Shown here: one piece after another, positions 41,061 to 48,726 of the stretch
How the letters are laid out: each line of letters opens with the position of its first letter
Numbering within the stretch: position 1 is the first letter of the stretch
From: Phycisphaerales bacterium
GTDB taxonomy: Bacteria > Planctomycetota > Phycisphaerae > Phycisphaerales > UBA1924
Reading direction: 5' to 3'
Assembly (NCBI GenBank): GCA_029260475.1
Contig: JAJDDE010000022.1
Coordinates: 1-50,448 of the forward strand
DNA length: 50,448 bases
Program-made: the position numbers and the translations under genes
Notes under the pieces: generated by a model
What the model saw: the letters and a program-made list of their open reading frames with translations, nothing else
What the model was told of the DNA's origin: nothing
Databases searched by the model: none

Positions 41061-42995
41061 TCAGACGACGGGCGAATAGGACACGTCGTCGTCGTTCGGG
41101 ATCACCAGCGAGGACGGCAGATCCGCCTCGGGGTACTTGCGCCGGATCGCTGCTGCCACCAAACCCATGAACATGGGCTGCGGACGCAGCGGGCGGGCGG
41201 TCAGCTCGGGGTGGAACTGCGCCGCGACAAAGTACGGGTGCGTGCTCCTCTTGATCCCCTCGGTCGCGCCCTCGGGGCGCTCCTCGGCACGCGGCAACTC
41301 GAGCGCCTGCATGATCGAGTATTTCGGATGGCGCCCGCAGAACATCAGGCCAGCCGCCTCCAGGCGCTCGACGTAGGAGGGATCGACCTCGAAGCGGTGG
41401 CGGAAGCGCTGGCGGACGGTGTCCTTGCGTCCAAAGAGGTGCCACACGACCGAGCCGGGCGTGAGCAAGACGTCCTGCCCGCCCAGTCGCATCGAGCCGC
41501 CGAGCTGCTCGATCTCCTTCTGGCCCGGGAGCTCGGAGATCACCGGGTCGCGCGTCTCTGGGTCGAATTCTGTGGAGTTCGCCTCGACGAGGCCCATTAC
41601 GTGTCGCGCGTACTCGATGACCGCGACCTGGAAGCCCAGGCAGATCCCGAGGTACGGGATGCCGCCGACGCGGCAGTGCTTCACGCACGCGATCTTGCCC
41701 TCCACACCACGCTTGCCGAACCCGCCTGGGACAACGACGGCTTCGAGATCCGCGAACTTCGCGCTGACGTTGTCGTTCGTCAATTCGTCCGTGTTGATCC
41801 ACTGCGTCTCGATCTCGCACTTCAGGTGCGTGCCGCAATGCTCAATGGCTTTATCGATCGAGGCGTACGCATCGCGCACGGAGGCGTATTTGCCGGCGAC
41901 GCCGATGCGCACGTGGCGCGACTTGGGCGCGTTCATCTTGCGGACGTGGGCGACCCATCGCTCGCGGGCACGGTCCTCGAGCGCCATGTCCACGCGGTCG
42001 TGCAGGCCCAGGATGGACAGGATCTCGCGGTCCAGCCCCTCCTGGCGCATCGCCTCGGGGATCTCGTAGATGCTCTTGCGATCGTGCATGCTGAAGACGC
42101 GGCGCATCGGAACGTTCGTGAAGAGCGCGATCTTCTCCTTCACGCTCGCGGTGATCGGGTTGGTCGCGCGGCAGGAGATGATGTGCGGCTGGATGCCCTG
42201 CTCCATCACGCGCTTCACGCCGAGCTGCGCCGCCTTGGACTTCTGCTCGCCCAGCGCCTCGGGCTCGATGATGTAGGTGAGGGCGACGAAGCAGACGGCG
42301 TTCTCGCCCTCCTCGAAGGCGAGCTGGCGCAGCGCCTCGATGTAGACCACGTTCTCGTAGTCACCGACGGTGCCGCCGACCTCCACGAAGACGACGTCCG
42401 CGGGGCGTTCGCCGTCGCCGTACATCGCGAGTTCGCGGAGCCGGCGTTTCACCTCGCCCGTGACGTGCGGGATGAACTGGACGTCGCGCCCGAGGTAGTC
42501 GCCCCGGCGCTCGTGACTGAGAATGTCGTGGAAAATGCGCCCGGCGGTGACGAAGTTCCGCTCGGTCAGGTTCTGGTCGAGGATGCGCTCGTAGGTGCCC
42601 AGGTCCATGTCGCACTCGGTGCCGTCGTCGAGCACGAAGACCTCGCCATGCCTGAAGGGATTGAGGGTGCCCGAGTCGATGTTCAGGTACCCCTCCATCT
42701 TGATCGGCGCGACCGTGAGGCCCTTGTCCTTCAGGAGTTTGGCCACCGAACTCGACAGGATGCCTTTGCCCAGCCCGGACATGACGGTGCCGAGCACGAC
42801 GACGTACTTGTGCCGACCGCGCCGGTACCCCTCGGGGACCGGTGAGTAGAACTCGGTGTTCGTGGTCTGCGCCGCCGCGCCGCTGAGCAGACCCGATCCC
42901 GAGCCGCCCGAAGGACTCGCCGCCTCGCTCCCGTCCCGCGAGGTGGCCTGTTCCGGGAAGTCGGTATCGAAGGACATGAAAGTCGAATGGGGCAT
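41061..42995 (-). CDS. pyrG: CTP synthase (divergent type)
   Basis: Makes CTP from UTP with ATP and glutamine. 644 aa, about 100 more than E. coli, mainly from a Ser/Gly-rich N-terminal extension of about 55 residues. Synthetase domain: VVVLGTVMSGLGKGILSSSV replaces the usual GGVVSSLGKG P-loop, and APIKMEGYLNIDSGTLNPFR replaces the IKxDPYxNxDPGTMSP motif, so the active-site neighbourhood is altered. Glutamine amidotransferase domain: PYLGICLGFQVAVIE with the catalytic Cys and AAQFHPEL with the His-Glu pair. ATG 42995 is used: TACGAT ends 5 nt before it, as in other leaderless starts here; ATG 42977 and GTG 43010 are alternatives. Confidence 0.93.
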   Translation of the reverse strand: MPHSTFMSFDTDFPEQATSRDGSEAASPSGGSGSGLLSGAAAQTTNTEFYSPVPEGYRRGRHKYVVVLGTVMSGLGKGILSSSVAKLLKDKGLTVAPIKMEGYLNIDSGTLNPFRHGEVFVLDDGTECDMDLGTYERILDQNLTERNFVTAGRIFHDILSHERRGDYLGRDVQFIPHVTGEVKRRLRELAMYGDGERPADVVFVEVGGTVGDYENVVYIEALRQLAFEEGENAVCFVALTYIIEPEALGEQKSKAAQLGVKRVMEQGIQPHIISCRATNPITASVKEKIALFTNVPMRRVFSMHDRKSIYEIPEAMRQEGLDREILSILGLHDRVDMALEDRARERWVAHVRKMNAPKSRHVRIGVAGKYASVRDAYASIDKAIEHCGTHLKCEIETQWINTDELTNDNVSAKFADLEAVVVPGGFGKRGVEGKIACVKHCRVGGIPYLGICLGFQVAVIEYARHVMGLVEANSTEFDPETRDPVISELPGQKEIEQLGGSMRLGGQDVLLTPGSVVWHLFGRKDTVRQRFRHRFEVDPSYVERLEAAGLMFCGRHPKYSIMQALELPRAEERPEGATEGIKRSTHPYFVAAQFHPELTARPLRPQPMFMGLVAAAIRRKYPEADLPSSLVIPNDDDVSYSPVV

Positions 42996-43102
42996 GTCTG
43001 ATCGTACCACCCTCGCATCACGCGCGCCCTCCCCCTGATTCCGGTCAATGCTCAGAAGGATGGTCGGACACCCTCGCCATCTACCTCCGATAAAGTGTGA
43101 CG

Positions 43103-44173
43103 ATGATCCCAGGCTCCACCCGCGAACGCGTCATCCAGAAGACCCTCGAATACCTCGATAGGCCCGCTGTGGTGGGCTACGAACAGCCGTTCCTGGACTT
43201 CATGGACCGTGAATTCACCCGCTTGGGTTGCGAGACCACGCTCGCCGATCGCCACCTGGAGGCCAACTGCCCGGGCGAGCGGCACGAGATCATCTGTGTT
43301 CACGCGGACCGGCACGGGCTCATCTGCACGGAACCGGGCATCTGCGAGTACGCCGCCTGGATCGCGCGTGATGAGTACGCCTCGGAAGACCGCCCGACGT
43401 CCCCCGCGCTCGCCGTCCGCGTCTGCACACGCTTCGTGGACGAGCCGGTGCTCGCCTACGACCCGGAGACGGGGGCGGCGCTGGCCCGGGCCGTCACACG
43501 CTCGGCCAAATACGTCGAGGACGAAGCCAAGCTTGTCTTCCCCGTCCCTGAATTCAAGAAGCTGCCCATCGGCACTCCCGTCTGCTTCCGGCGCCAGACC
43601 GTCCTCGACCACGAGATGCTCTCGGGTCAGATCGACAACGCCGTCTCCGCGGCGATCGCCTTCACCCTCGTCGAGCGCGGCTTCGAGGGGCGCATCCTCT
43701 TCACCACCGAAGAGGAGATCGGGCGGAGCTGGATCCACGCCAAGGCGTTCCTCGACGACAAGGACATCCGCACGGACCGGCTCATCGTCCTCGATACCAG
43801 CCCCTACCCCGAGTCTGCGGCGATCGACGCAGGCCTCGTCGTGCTGCGCCGGCGCGATGCGCACGCGGAATTCAACGCCGAGTTCGTAGAAGAGCTCGCG
43901 CAGACGTGCGAGCGTGTGGGCGTGCCCTACGAGTACAAGGACGCCTACATGGAGCGTCGCAACGCCGAGCGCGAAGCGGCGGGGGAGAACCGGCTCTCCA
44001 TCGGCAGCACCGAGCTCGGGCGCCTGATCACCGCGACCGAGGGCGAGATCACCGGGGCGACAATCCAGCTCCCGACCTTCGGCTATCACTCCAACAGCGA
44101 GACGACCTCCACCAAGGCGATCGAGCACGTCATGCGGGTGCTGGGCGAGGTGCTGAAGCTCGAACTCCCCTAG
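43103..44173 (+). CDS. M42/M20-like metallopeptidase
   Basis: Probable zinc aminopeptidase or deacylase, 356 aa. Metal-site and catalytic motifs: HADRHGL (about 67-73, first His), SGQIDNAVSAAIAF (bridging Asp, about 178-191), ILFTTEEEIGRSW (Glu-Glu pair), VLDTSPYP (Asp ligand) and FGYHSNSETTSTKAIEHV (last His). These match the M42 endoglucanase/TET aminopeptidase order. Start ATG 43103; GTG 43097 two codons earlier is the alternative. TAAAGT ends 6 nt before the ATG and no Shine-Dalgarno sequence is present. Convergent with kdsB, the two stop codons sharing the palindrome CTAG (overlap 44170-44173). Substrate unknown. Confidence 0.8.
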   Translation: MIPGSTRERVIQKTLEYLDRPAVVGYEQPFLDFMDREFTRLGCETTLADRHLEANCPGERHEIICVHADRHGLICTEPGICEYAAWIARDEYASEDRPTSPALAVRVCTRFVDEPVLAYDPETGAALARAVTRSAKYVEDEAKLVFPVPEFKKLPIGTPVCFRRQTVLDHEMLSGQIDNAVSAAIAFTLVERGFEGRILFTTEEEIGRSWIHAKAFLDDKDIRTDRLIVLDTSPYPESAAIDAGLVVLRRRDAHAEFNAEFVEELAQTCERVGVPYEYKDAYMERRNAEREAAGENRLSIGSTELGRLITATEGEITGATIQLPTFGYHSNSETTSTKAIEHVMRVLGEVLKLELP

Positions 44174-44913
44174 CCCTTCCGGACTCGCTCGACGAAGGCC
44201 GCGTACTGCTCGGGCGTATCGATGCCCGGGTGTGCCGATTCAACCAGAGCCACCCCGATCGAGTACCCATGCTCCAGCACACGCAGCTGCTCGAGTTTCT
44301 CCGCGCGTTCGAGCGGCGTCTCAGGCAGCGACGAGTACGTGCGCAGGAACCCGGCGGTGTAGACGTACAGGCCCACATGTCGGCTCGGCGTCACGCCTCC
44401 ATCGCCGTCCCGATCGCACGGCACCGGCGCCCGACTGAAGTACAAAGCACGCCCACGGGTATCCGTCACCACCTTCACCACGTTCGGATCGCGGAATCCG
44501 GCGAGATCGCTGATCGGTGAGGCCAGCGTCGCGACGTGGGGCGCATCGTCTTGCCGCAAGCGGGCGACGCCGGCGTCGATGACCTCCGGCTCGATCTCCG
44601 GCTCATCGCCCTGCACGTTGACGACCACCGCCTGATCATCCAGGCCCAGCAGCACCGAGGCCTCGTGCATGCGCGAGGTTCCGTTGGGATGGACGCCCGT
44701 GAGCACGCCCTCGATCCCGTGCTCCCGGACCGCGTCGATGATGTCCTGATCCTCCGCAGCGACCACGACGCGGGACACCGTCTCCGCGCGTGCCGCGGCG
44801 TGCGCGACGTGTACCACCAGCGGGAGACCCGTGTCGTCCTTGAGCGCTTTGCCCGGGAACCGTGTCGATCCCATCCGCGCGGGCACGATCACGATCGCGC
44901 CGCTGCTGCTCAC
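44170..44913 (-). CDS. kdsB: 3-deoxy-manno-octulosonate cytidylyltransferase
   Basis: Activates KDO with CTP (CMP-KDO) for lipopolysaccharide inner core. 247 aa. Motifs: VIVPARMGSTRFPGKALKD (nucleotide-binding Arg and Lys), VVVAAEDQDIIDAVREHG, NGTSRMHEAS, VVNVQGDEPEIEPEVID with the catalytic Asp, ALYFSRAPVPCDRDG and HVGLYVYTAGFLRTYSSLPE, LERAEKLEQLRVLEHGYSI. Start GTG 44913 overlaps the stop of the TPR gene (GTGA), so the two are coupled. pyrG, which supplies CTP, lies 1.2 kb away on the same strand. Its presence implies an outer membrane with LPS. Confidence 0.95.
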   Translation of the reverse strand: MSSSGAIVIVPARMGSTRFPGKALKDDTGLPLVVHVAHAAARAETVSRVVVAAEDQDIIDAVREHGIEGVLTGVHPNGTSRMHEASVLLGLDDQAVVVNVQGDEPEIEPEVIDAGVARLRQDDAPHVATLASPISDLAGFRDPNVVKVVTDTRGRALYFSRAPVPCDRDGDGGVTPSRHVGLYVYTAGFLRTYSSLPETPLERAEKLEQLRVLEHGYSIGVALVESAHPGIDTPEQYAAFVERVRKG

Positions 44914-46415
44914 GCCTGCTGGCTCTTGAGGGATTTCAAGAGCGTCTGGGCCTGCTCACGCTGGTCGCGGACATCCTTGAAGCTGATGCGCCGGCTCGCG
45001 AGCCAGGCCGCCAAGTCGAAGGCTTCCTGAGCCGCCTCGAGGTCGGTGTTCTCTTCGGCCTGTTTCCTGAGCGCGAGCATCAACCCGTACCGCAGCTCGA
45101 GCGCCAGGTCGTCGGTCTCGACGGGGTGGTCGCTGATCGCCGAGCGGTAAGCGTTGATCGATTCGACCGCGAATCCCATCGCGCCGAAGGCCTCGCCGAG
45201 CGCCTTGTTGATCGCGGCACCCATGCCGCCGGCGCCCTGGGCCTCCTGCAGCGCTTCGACCGCGCCCTCGTGATCGCCAACTTCCAACAGGCGTCGCCCG
45301 AGCTCGTACCGGAGTTTGAGGTCCGTCGGGTACTCCATCACGCGCTCTTTGTACTGCTCGATCTCGAAGTCGAGGAGCTGCTTCTTGCCCGCCGCGACCT
45401 TCCGCAGCAGCTCTTCGTTCTCGGGCTCGGCCTTGGCCTTCTCCACCATCGCGCGGAGACGGCGACGCCCGACGCGCATCTGGATATCGCCCGCGTCCTT
45501 CTTGAAGGCGTATGAGCCGGTCGTTTTGTGCATGCGCGAGAAGAGGTTGATCGCCGCTTTCTCGTCGTCGGGCTGCCCTCGCTCGAGCAGGAACCGCCCG
45601 AGCTTCTTCGCGGCAGCGGGGTCCTCGGGTCGCTCGTTGTGGTCCGCGATCGCCGACTCGATCAGACGATCGATCTCCGCCTCACTCTTCACCACGCGTT
45701 CGGCGCTGTCGAGGTCACGCTGTTTCTCGGAGTCGCGCACGTTCGATCGGAAGCCGCCCGCGGCGCCCGTCTTGTCGTAGCCGCCCGAGGTCATCGTGCT
45801 CTCGGCGGACATGTTCCGCACCTCGTGCTCCAGCTTGCCGTCCGTGGGATCCGCCGCCATCGCGCGTTCGCCCGCGATCACCGCTTTGTCGTAGCCGCCG
45901 ATCGAGGCGAAGATCCGCATGATCGTGACGAACGCGTCCTTCTTCGCCTTGGGGTCGCCCATCGCCCGTGCGAGCACGCGTTCGCCGATCCAGTACGCCG
46001 ACTCGTCGAGACCGAGCTTGGAGGCGATCTCCATCGCCTTCAGGCCGCTCTGCCAGTTCTCGGGGCGGGTGCCCCAGTTGAGCAGCGCCACCTGGTACTT
46101 GCCGATCTCGCCCTTGCCATCGAAGTTCTTGGCCTGCTCCTTGGTCGGTCCTTTGACCTTCGGGTTCGCGTTCAGGAAGCGGGCCGCGGAGCTGAAGAAC
46201 CGCTCGATGCCGGTCCGGCTCGTCGGGTCCTGCTTGAGGCCCTGGAGCCAGAGCGTCATCGCGTACTCGTAATTCGTCGAGTCGTGAGCGGCCCGAGCGT
46301 GCTGGAAAAACTTCTCCGCACCCTCAGGATTAGGGGTGAGCTGCGTGCCGGGCGGATCGCTGGATCCGTTGTCGCCGCCGCTGTCCTTGGTTTTACCTTT
46401 TCCGAAGAGGGCCAT
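44910..46415 (-). CDS. TPR-repeat protein of unknown function
   Basis: 501 aa, cytoplasmic by sequence (no signal peptide). ATG 46415 has AGGAG 5 nt upstream. After a flexible N-terminus (MALFGKGKTKDSGGDNGSSD) there are TPR-like helix pairs at about 28-60 (FFQHARAAHDSTNYEYAMTL), 125-210 and 300-470, e.g. LRYELGRRLLEVGDHEGAVE with the A-x3-Gly-x2-x3-A pattern. The middle (TMTSGGYDKTGAAGGFRSNV) is Gly-rich linker. It probably acts as a scaffold. Coupling with kdsB suggests an envelope-related role, but this is inferred from context only. Confidence 0.85.
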   Translation of the reverse strand: MALFGKGKTKDSGGDNGSSDPPGTQLTPNPEGAEKFFQHARAAHDSTNYEYAMTLWLQGLKQDPTSRTGIERFFSSAARFLNANPKVKGPTKEQAKNFDGKGEIGKYQVALLNWGTRPENWQSGLKAMEIASKLGLDESAYWIGERVLARAMGDPKAKKDAFVTIMRIFASIGGYDKAVIAGERAMAADPTDGKLEHEVRNMSAESTMTSGGYDKTGAAGGFRSNVRDSEKQRDLDSAERVVKSEAEIDRLIESAIADHNERPEDPAAAKKLGRFLLERGQPDDEKAAINLFSRMHKTTGSYAFKKDAGDIQMRVGRRRLRAMVEKAKAEPENEELLRKVAAGKKQLLDFEIEQYKERVMEYPTDLKLRYELGRRLLEVGDHEGAVEALQEAQGAGGMGAAINKALGEAFGAMGFAVESINAYRSAISDHPVETDDLALELRYGLMLALRKQAEENTDLEAAQEAFDLAAWLASRRISFKDVRDQREQAQTLLKSLKSQQA

Positions 46416-46533
46416 CGCGCTCCTGCATCCGCTTCTAGTCGGGCCCGGGATGCACACGCGTGCCCCGATCGCCCGGATTGGACATGCTAACCCTGCCCCG
46501 ACGCCCACGCCAGACGAGTAGACTCTCTCGCCC

Positions 46534-47109
46534 ATGCACGCCGACCCAAGCGCCCCAGAACGCCTCACCATCGTCCACTACCCCGCCTCGGTCCTGCGCG
46601 AGCGGTCCAAGCCCGTCGAATCGGTGGACCAGACCGTCCAGGCCGTCGCGCAACGCATGATCCGGCTCATGCACGAGGCCCCCGGCATCGGGCTGGCCGC
46701 CCCGCAGGTCGGGCTCCCGTGGCGTCTCTTCGTCTGCGACGTGCCCCCCGACGAGGAGGGCGAGCGGTCTGCCGATGGGGAGCCGCTCGAAGCGACCAGC
46801 CGTCCGATGGTCTGCATCAACCCCGTGCTCAGCGATTTCTCACGCGATCTGGTCCCCTACGAGGAAGGCTGCCTGAGCCTGCCCGACATCTTGGGCAACG
46901 TGCGGCGTCCAACCGAGGTCACCCTTAACGCACTGGATATCAACGGCGAGGCCTTCTCCATTCGAGCCACCGACCTGCTCGCCCGCTGCTGGCAACACGA
47001 GTTCGACCACCTCGAGGGAGTGCTGATCATCGATCGCATGGACCCCGCGGGGAAGATGCGGAACAAACGCGCGATCAAGGACCTCGAGTCCGGGGCACGC
47101 CTCGCGTGA
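46534..47109 (+). CDS. def: Peptide deformylase
   Basis: Removes the formyl group from new proteins. 191 aa. All three motifs are intact: GIGLAAPQVG (motif 1, about 49-58), EEGCLSLP (motif 2, Cys metal ligand, about 111-118) and QHEFDHLEG (motif 3, HExxH-type, about 153-161). An insertion after FVCDVPPDEEGERS lengthens the first beta hairpin. ATG 46534 has no Shine-Dalgarno sequence; TAGACT ends 9 nt upstream. fmt follows after 10 nt, the usual def-fmt pairing. Confidence 0.97.
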   Translation: MHADPSAPERLTIVHYPASVLRERSKPVESVDQTVQAVAQRMIRLMHEAPGIGLAAPQVGLPWRLFVCDVPPDEEGERSADGEPLEATSRPMVCINPVLSDFSRDLVPYEEGCLSLPDILGNVRRPTEVTLNALDINGEAFSIRATDLLARCWQHEFDHLEGVLIIDRMDPAGKMRNKRAIKDLESGARLA

Positions 47110-47119
47110 GGGATGCCCC

Positions 47120-48052
47120 ATGAGACTGGCCTTCCTCGGCTCAGGTGCCTTCGGCCTCCCAACGATCGAGCGCCTGCACGCAGAGCACGAACTCTGCGCC
47201 GTCGTCACCCAGCCCGACAGGCCGGCGGGGCGCAAGCGTGTCCCCACCGCTACGCCGATCGGCAAGTGGGCCGAGGCGCACGTCCCCGGGACCCCGCTGA
47301 TGAAACCCGAGGACGTGAACGCCCACCAACCCCGTGAGATGCTGCGACACCTCGGAGCCGACGCCTGGGTCATCATCGCCTTCGGGCAGAAGCTCTCGCC
47401 CGAGCTCCTGGACGGCGTTTTCGCGATCAACCTGCACGCCTCGCTGCTGCCGCGCTGGCGTGGCGCCGCACCGATCCACCGGGCGATCGAGGCGGGCGAT
47501 AACACCACCGGCAACAGCGTGATCACGATCGCAGACCGCATGGACGCAGGCAGCGTGCTCGCCAGTTCCGAGCGGGCGATCGAGCCGCACCACACCACCG
47601 GGGAGCTCCACGACCTGCTTGCCTCGGATGGCCCCGAGGTCATCCTCCGCGTCCTGAACGACCACGCGAAGGGCGAGGTCCGGTACGAAGAGCAGGACGA
47701 ATCGCTCGTGACGCGCGCACGCAAGATGACCAAACAGGAGGGCACGCTGGATTTCTCGCTGAACGCGCGATTGTGCCGGTGCCGCATCCACGCCTTCAAC
47801 CCGTGGCCCAGCGTGACGGTCATGCACCGCGACGCGCTGCTCAAACTGCACCGAGCAATCGAATCACAAGAGGCCACAGCCAAGCCCGTCGGGACACTCG
47901 TTGATGCGGGGCACGGGCTCATCGCGTGCGCCGCAGGCACGTGCCTACAGCTGCTCGAGGTGCAGCCCGCCAACAAACCGCCCATGCTCTGGGACGCGTA
48001 CGCGAACGGACGCGGTCTCCAAGCGGGCGAGCGTCTGGAGCCGATGTCGTGA
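47120..48052 (+). CDS. fmt: Methionyl-tRNA formyltransferase
   Basis: Adds the formyl group to initiator Met-tRNA. 310 aa with N-terminal formyltransferase domain: MRLAFLGSGAFGLPTIERLH, VVTQPDRPAGRKRVPTATPI, DAWVIIAFGQKLSPELLD, INLHASLLPRWRGAAPIHRA (the SLLPxxRGxAPI signature), TGNSVITIADRMDAG; and the C-terminal tRNA-binding OB domain (ARKMTKQEGTLDFSLNARLC, IHAFNPWPSV). It is linked to def (10 nt) and overlaps the next gene (GTGA). Confidence 0.97.
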   Translation: MRLAFLGSGAFGLPTIERLHAEHELCAVVTQPDRPAGRKRVPTATPIGKWAEAHVPGTPLMKPEDVNAHQPREMLRHLGADAWVIIAFGQKLSPELLDGVFAINLHASLLPRWRGAAPIHRAIEAGDNTTGNSVITIADRMDAGSVLASSERAIEPHHTTGELHDLLASDGPEVILRVLNDHAKGEVRYEEQDESLVTRARKMTKQEGTLDFSLNARLCRCRIHAFNPWPSVTVMHRDALLKLHRAIESQEATAKPVGTLVDAGHGLIACAAGTCLQLLEVQPANKPPMLWDAYANGRGLQAGERLEPMS

Positions 48053-48585
48053 ACATGACGCAGCTCCTGCTCGGCTGGGCACGCAAAAAACCGGCCGCCC
48101 CGCCGCCCAAGCGCAGCGCTCCACCGCGTACGACGCGCGGCAAGCGCGCGCACCGCCCGATCGATGACCGCTATGACCAGTTGGTGAGAGAGATGCTGGA
48201 TCGGTACCAGATCCGCGTCCGCAAGTGGCGTACTTCCATGTCCGGCTGCGCATGGGAGGTGCACTACAAGGACGGCACCGTCTCCCGCCTCATCGAATCG
48301 CCCCGCCCGCGCGGCCCGATGTCCGCCGCGGTCTTCCTGCACGAGATCGGGCACCACGCGATCGGGCTCGGGGCCTACCGCCCCCGCTGCCTCGAGGAGT
48401 ACCACGCCTGGGCGTGGTCGCTCTCCGAGCTCGACCGGGCGGGGTTCAGCGTGACCGACCGCGTCCGGGAACGCATGGCGCACTCGCTGGCCTACGCGAT
48501 CCAGAAGGCCCGCCGGCGGGGACTCAAGAGGCTCCCGCCAGAATTGGAACCCTTCACGCCCGAGAGTCTTACACCACGCGGCTAA
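48049..48585 (+). CDS. Putative zinc metallopeptidase-like protein (HEIGHH)
   Basis: 178 aa, GTG 48049 overlapping the fmt stop, with GGAG 8 nt upstream. A basic, Pro-rich N-terminus (PPPKRSAPPRTTRGKRAHRP) is followed by a compact domain with FLHEIGHHAIGLG at about 98-110, an HExxH zinc motif, and LEEYHAWAWSLSEL with a Glu at the distance of the third ligand in ImmA/IrrE-like and gluzincin peptidases. C-terminal basic helix (YAIQKARRRGLKRLPPEL). It could process or regulate a DNA-bound partner like ImmA, but no phage or regulator gene is next to it. Co-expression with fmt is likely. Confidence 0.72.
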   Translation: MNMTQLLLGWARKKPAAPPPKRSAPPRTTRGKRAHRPIDDRYDQLVREMLDRYQIRVRKWRTSMSGCAWEVHYKDGTVSRLIESPRPRGPMSAAVFLHEIGHHAIGLGAYRPRCLEEYHAWAWSLSELDRAGFSVTDRVRERMAHSLAYAIQKARRRGLKRLPPELEPFTPESLTPRG

Positions 48586-48726
48586 AACACCGTACTGTTC
48601 CCGTACACGCCGGAATTGTCTGTCGAAACGGACGGACCCTACTGGTGGTTGGCGGCGTATCGGGCAGAGTGTTTATGCAAGGGGCCCGAGGCCCCCGATT
48701 TGTTGTGACAACCAGGGAGATGATCC

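Noticed and set aside
40854-42845. Very long frame on the plus strand over pyrG (over 600 codons)
   Set aside because: It is the complement of the pyrG reading frame in GC-rich DNA; its product is full of low-complexity Arg/Asp/His text without any known motif.
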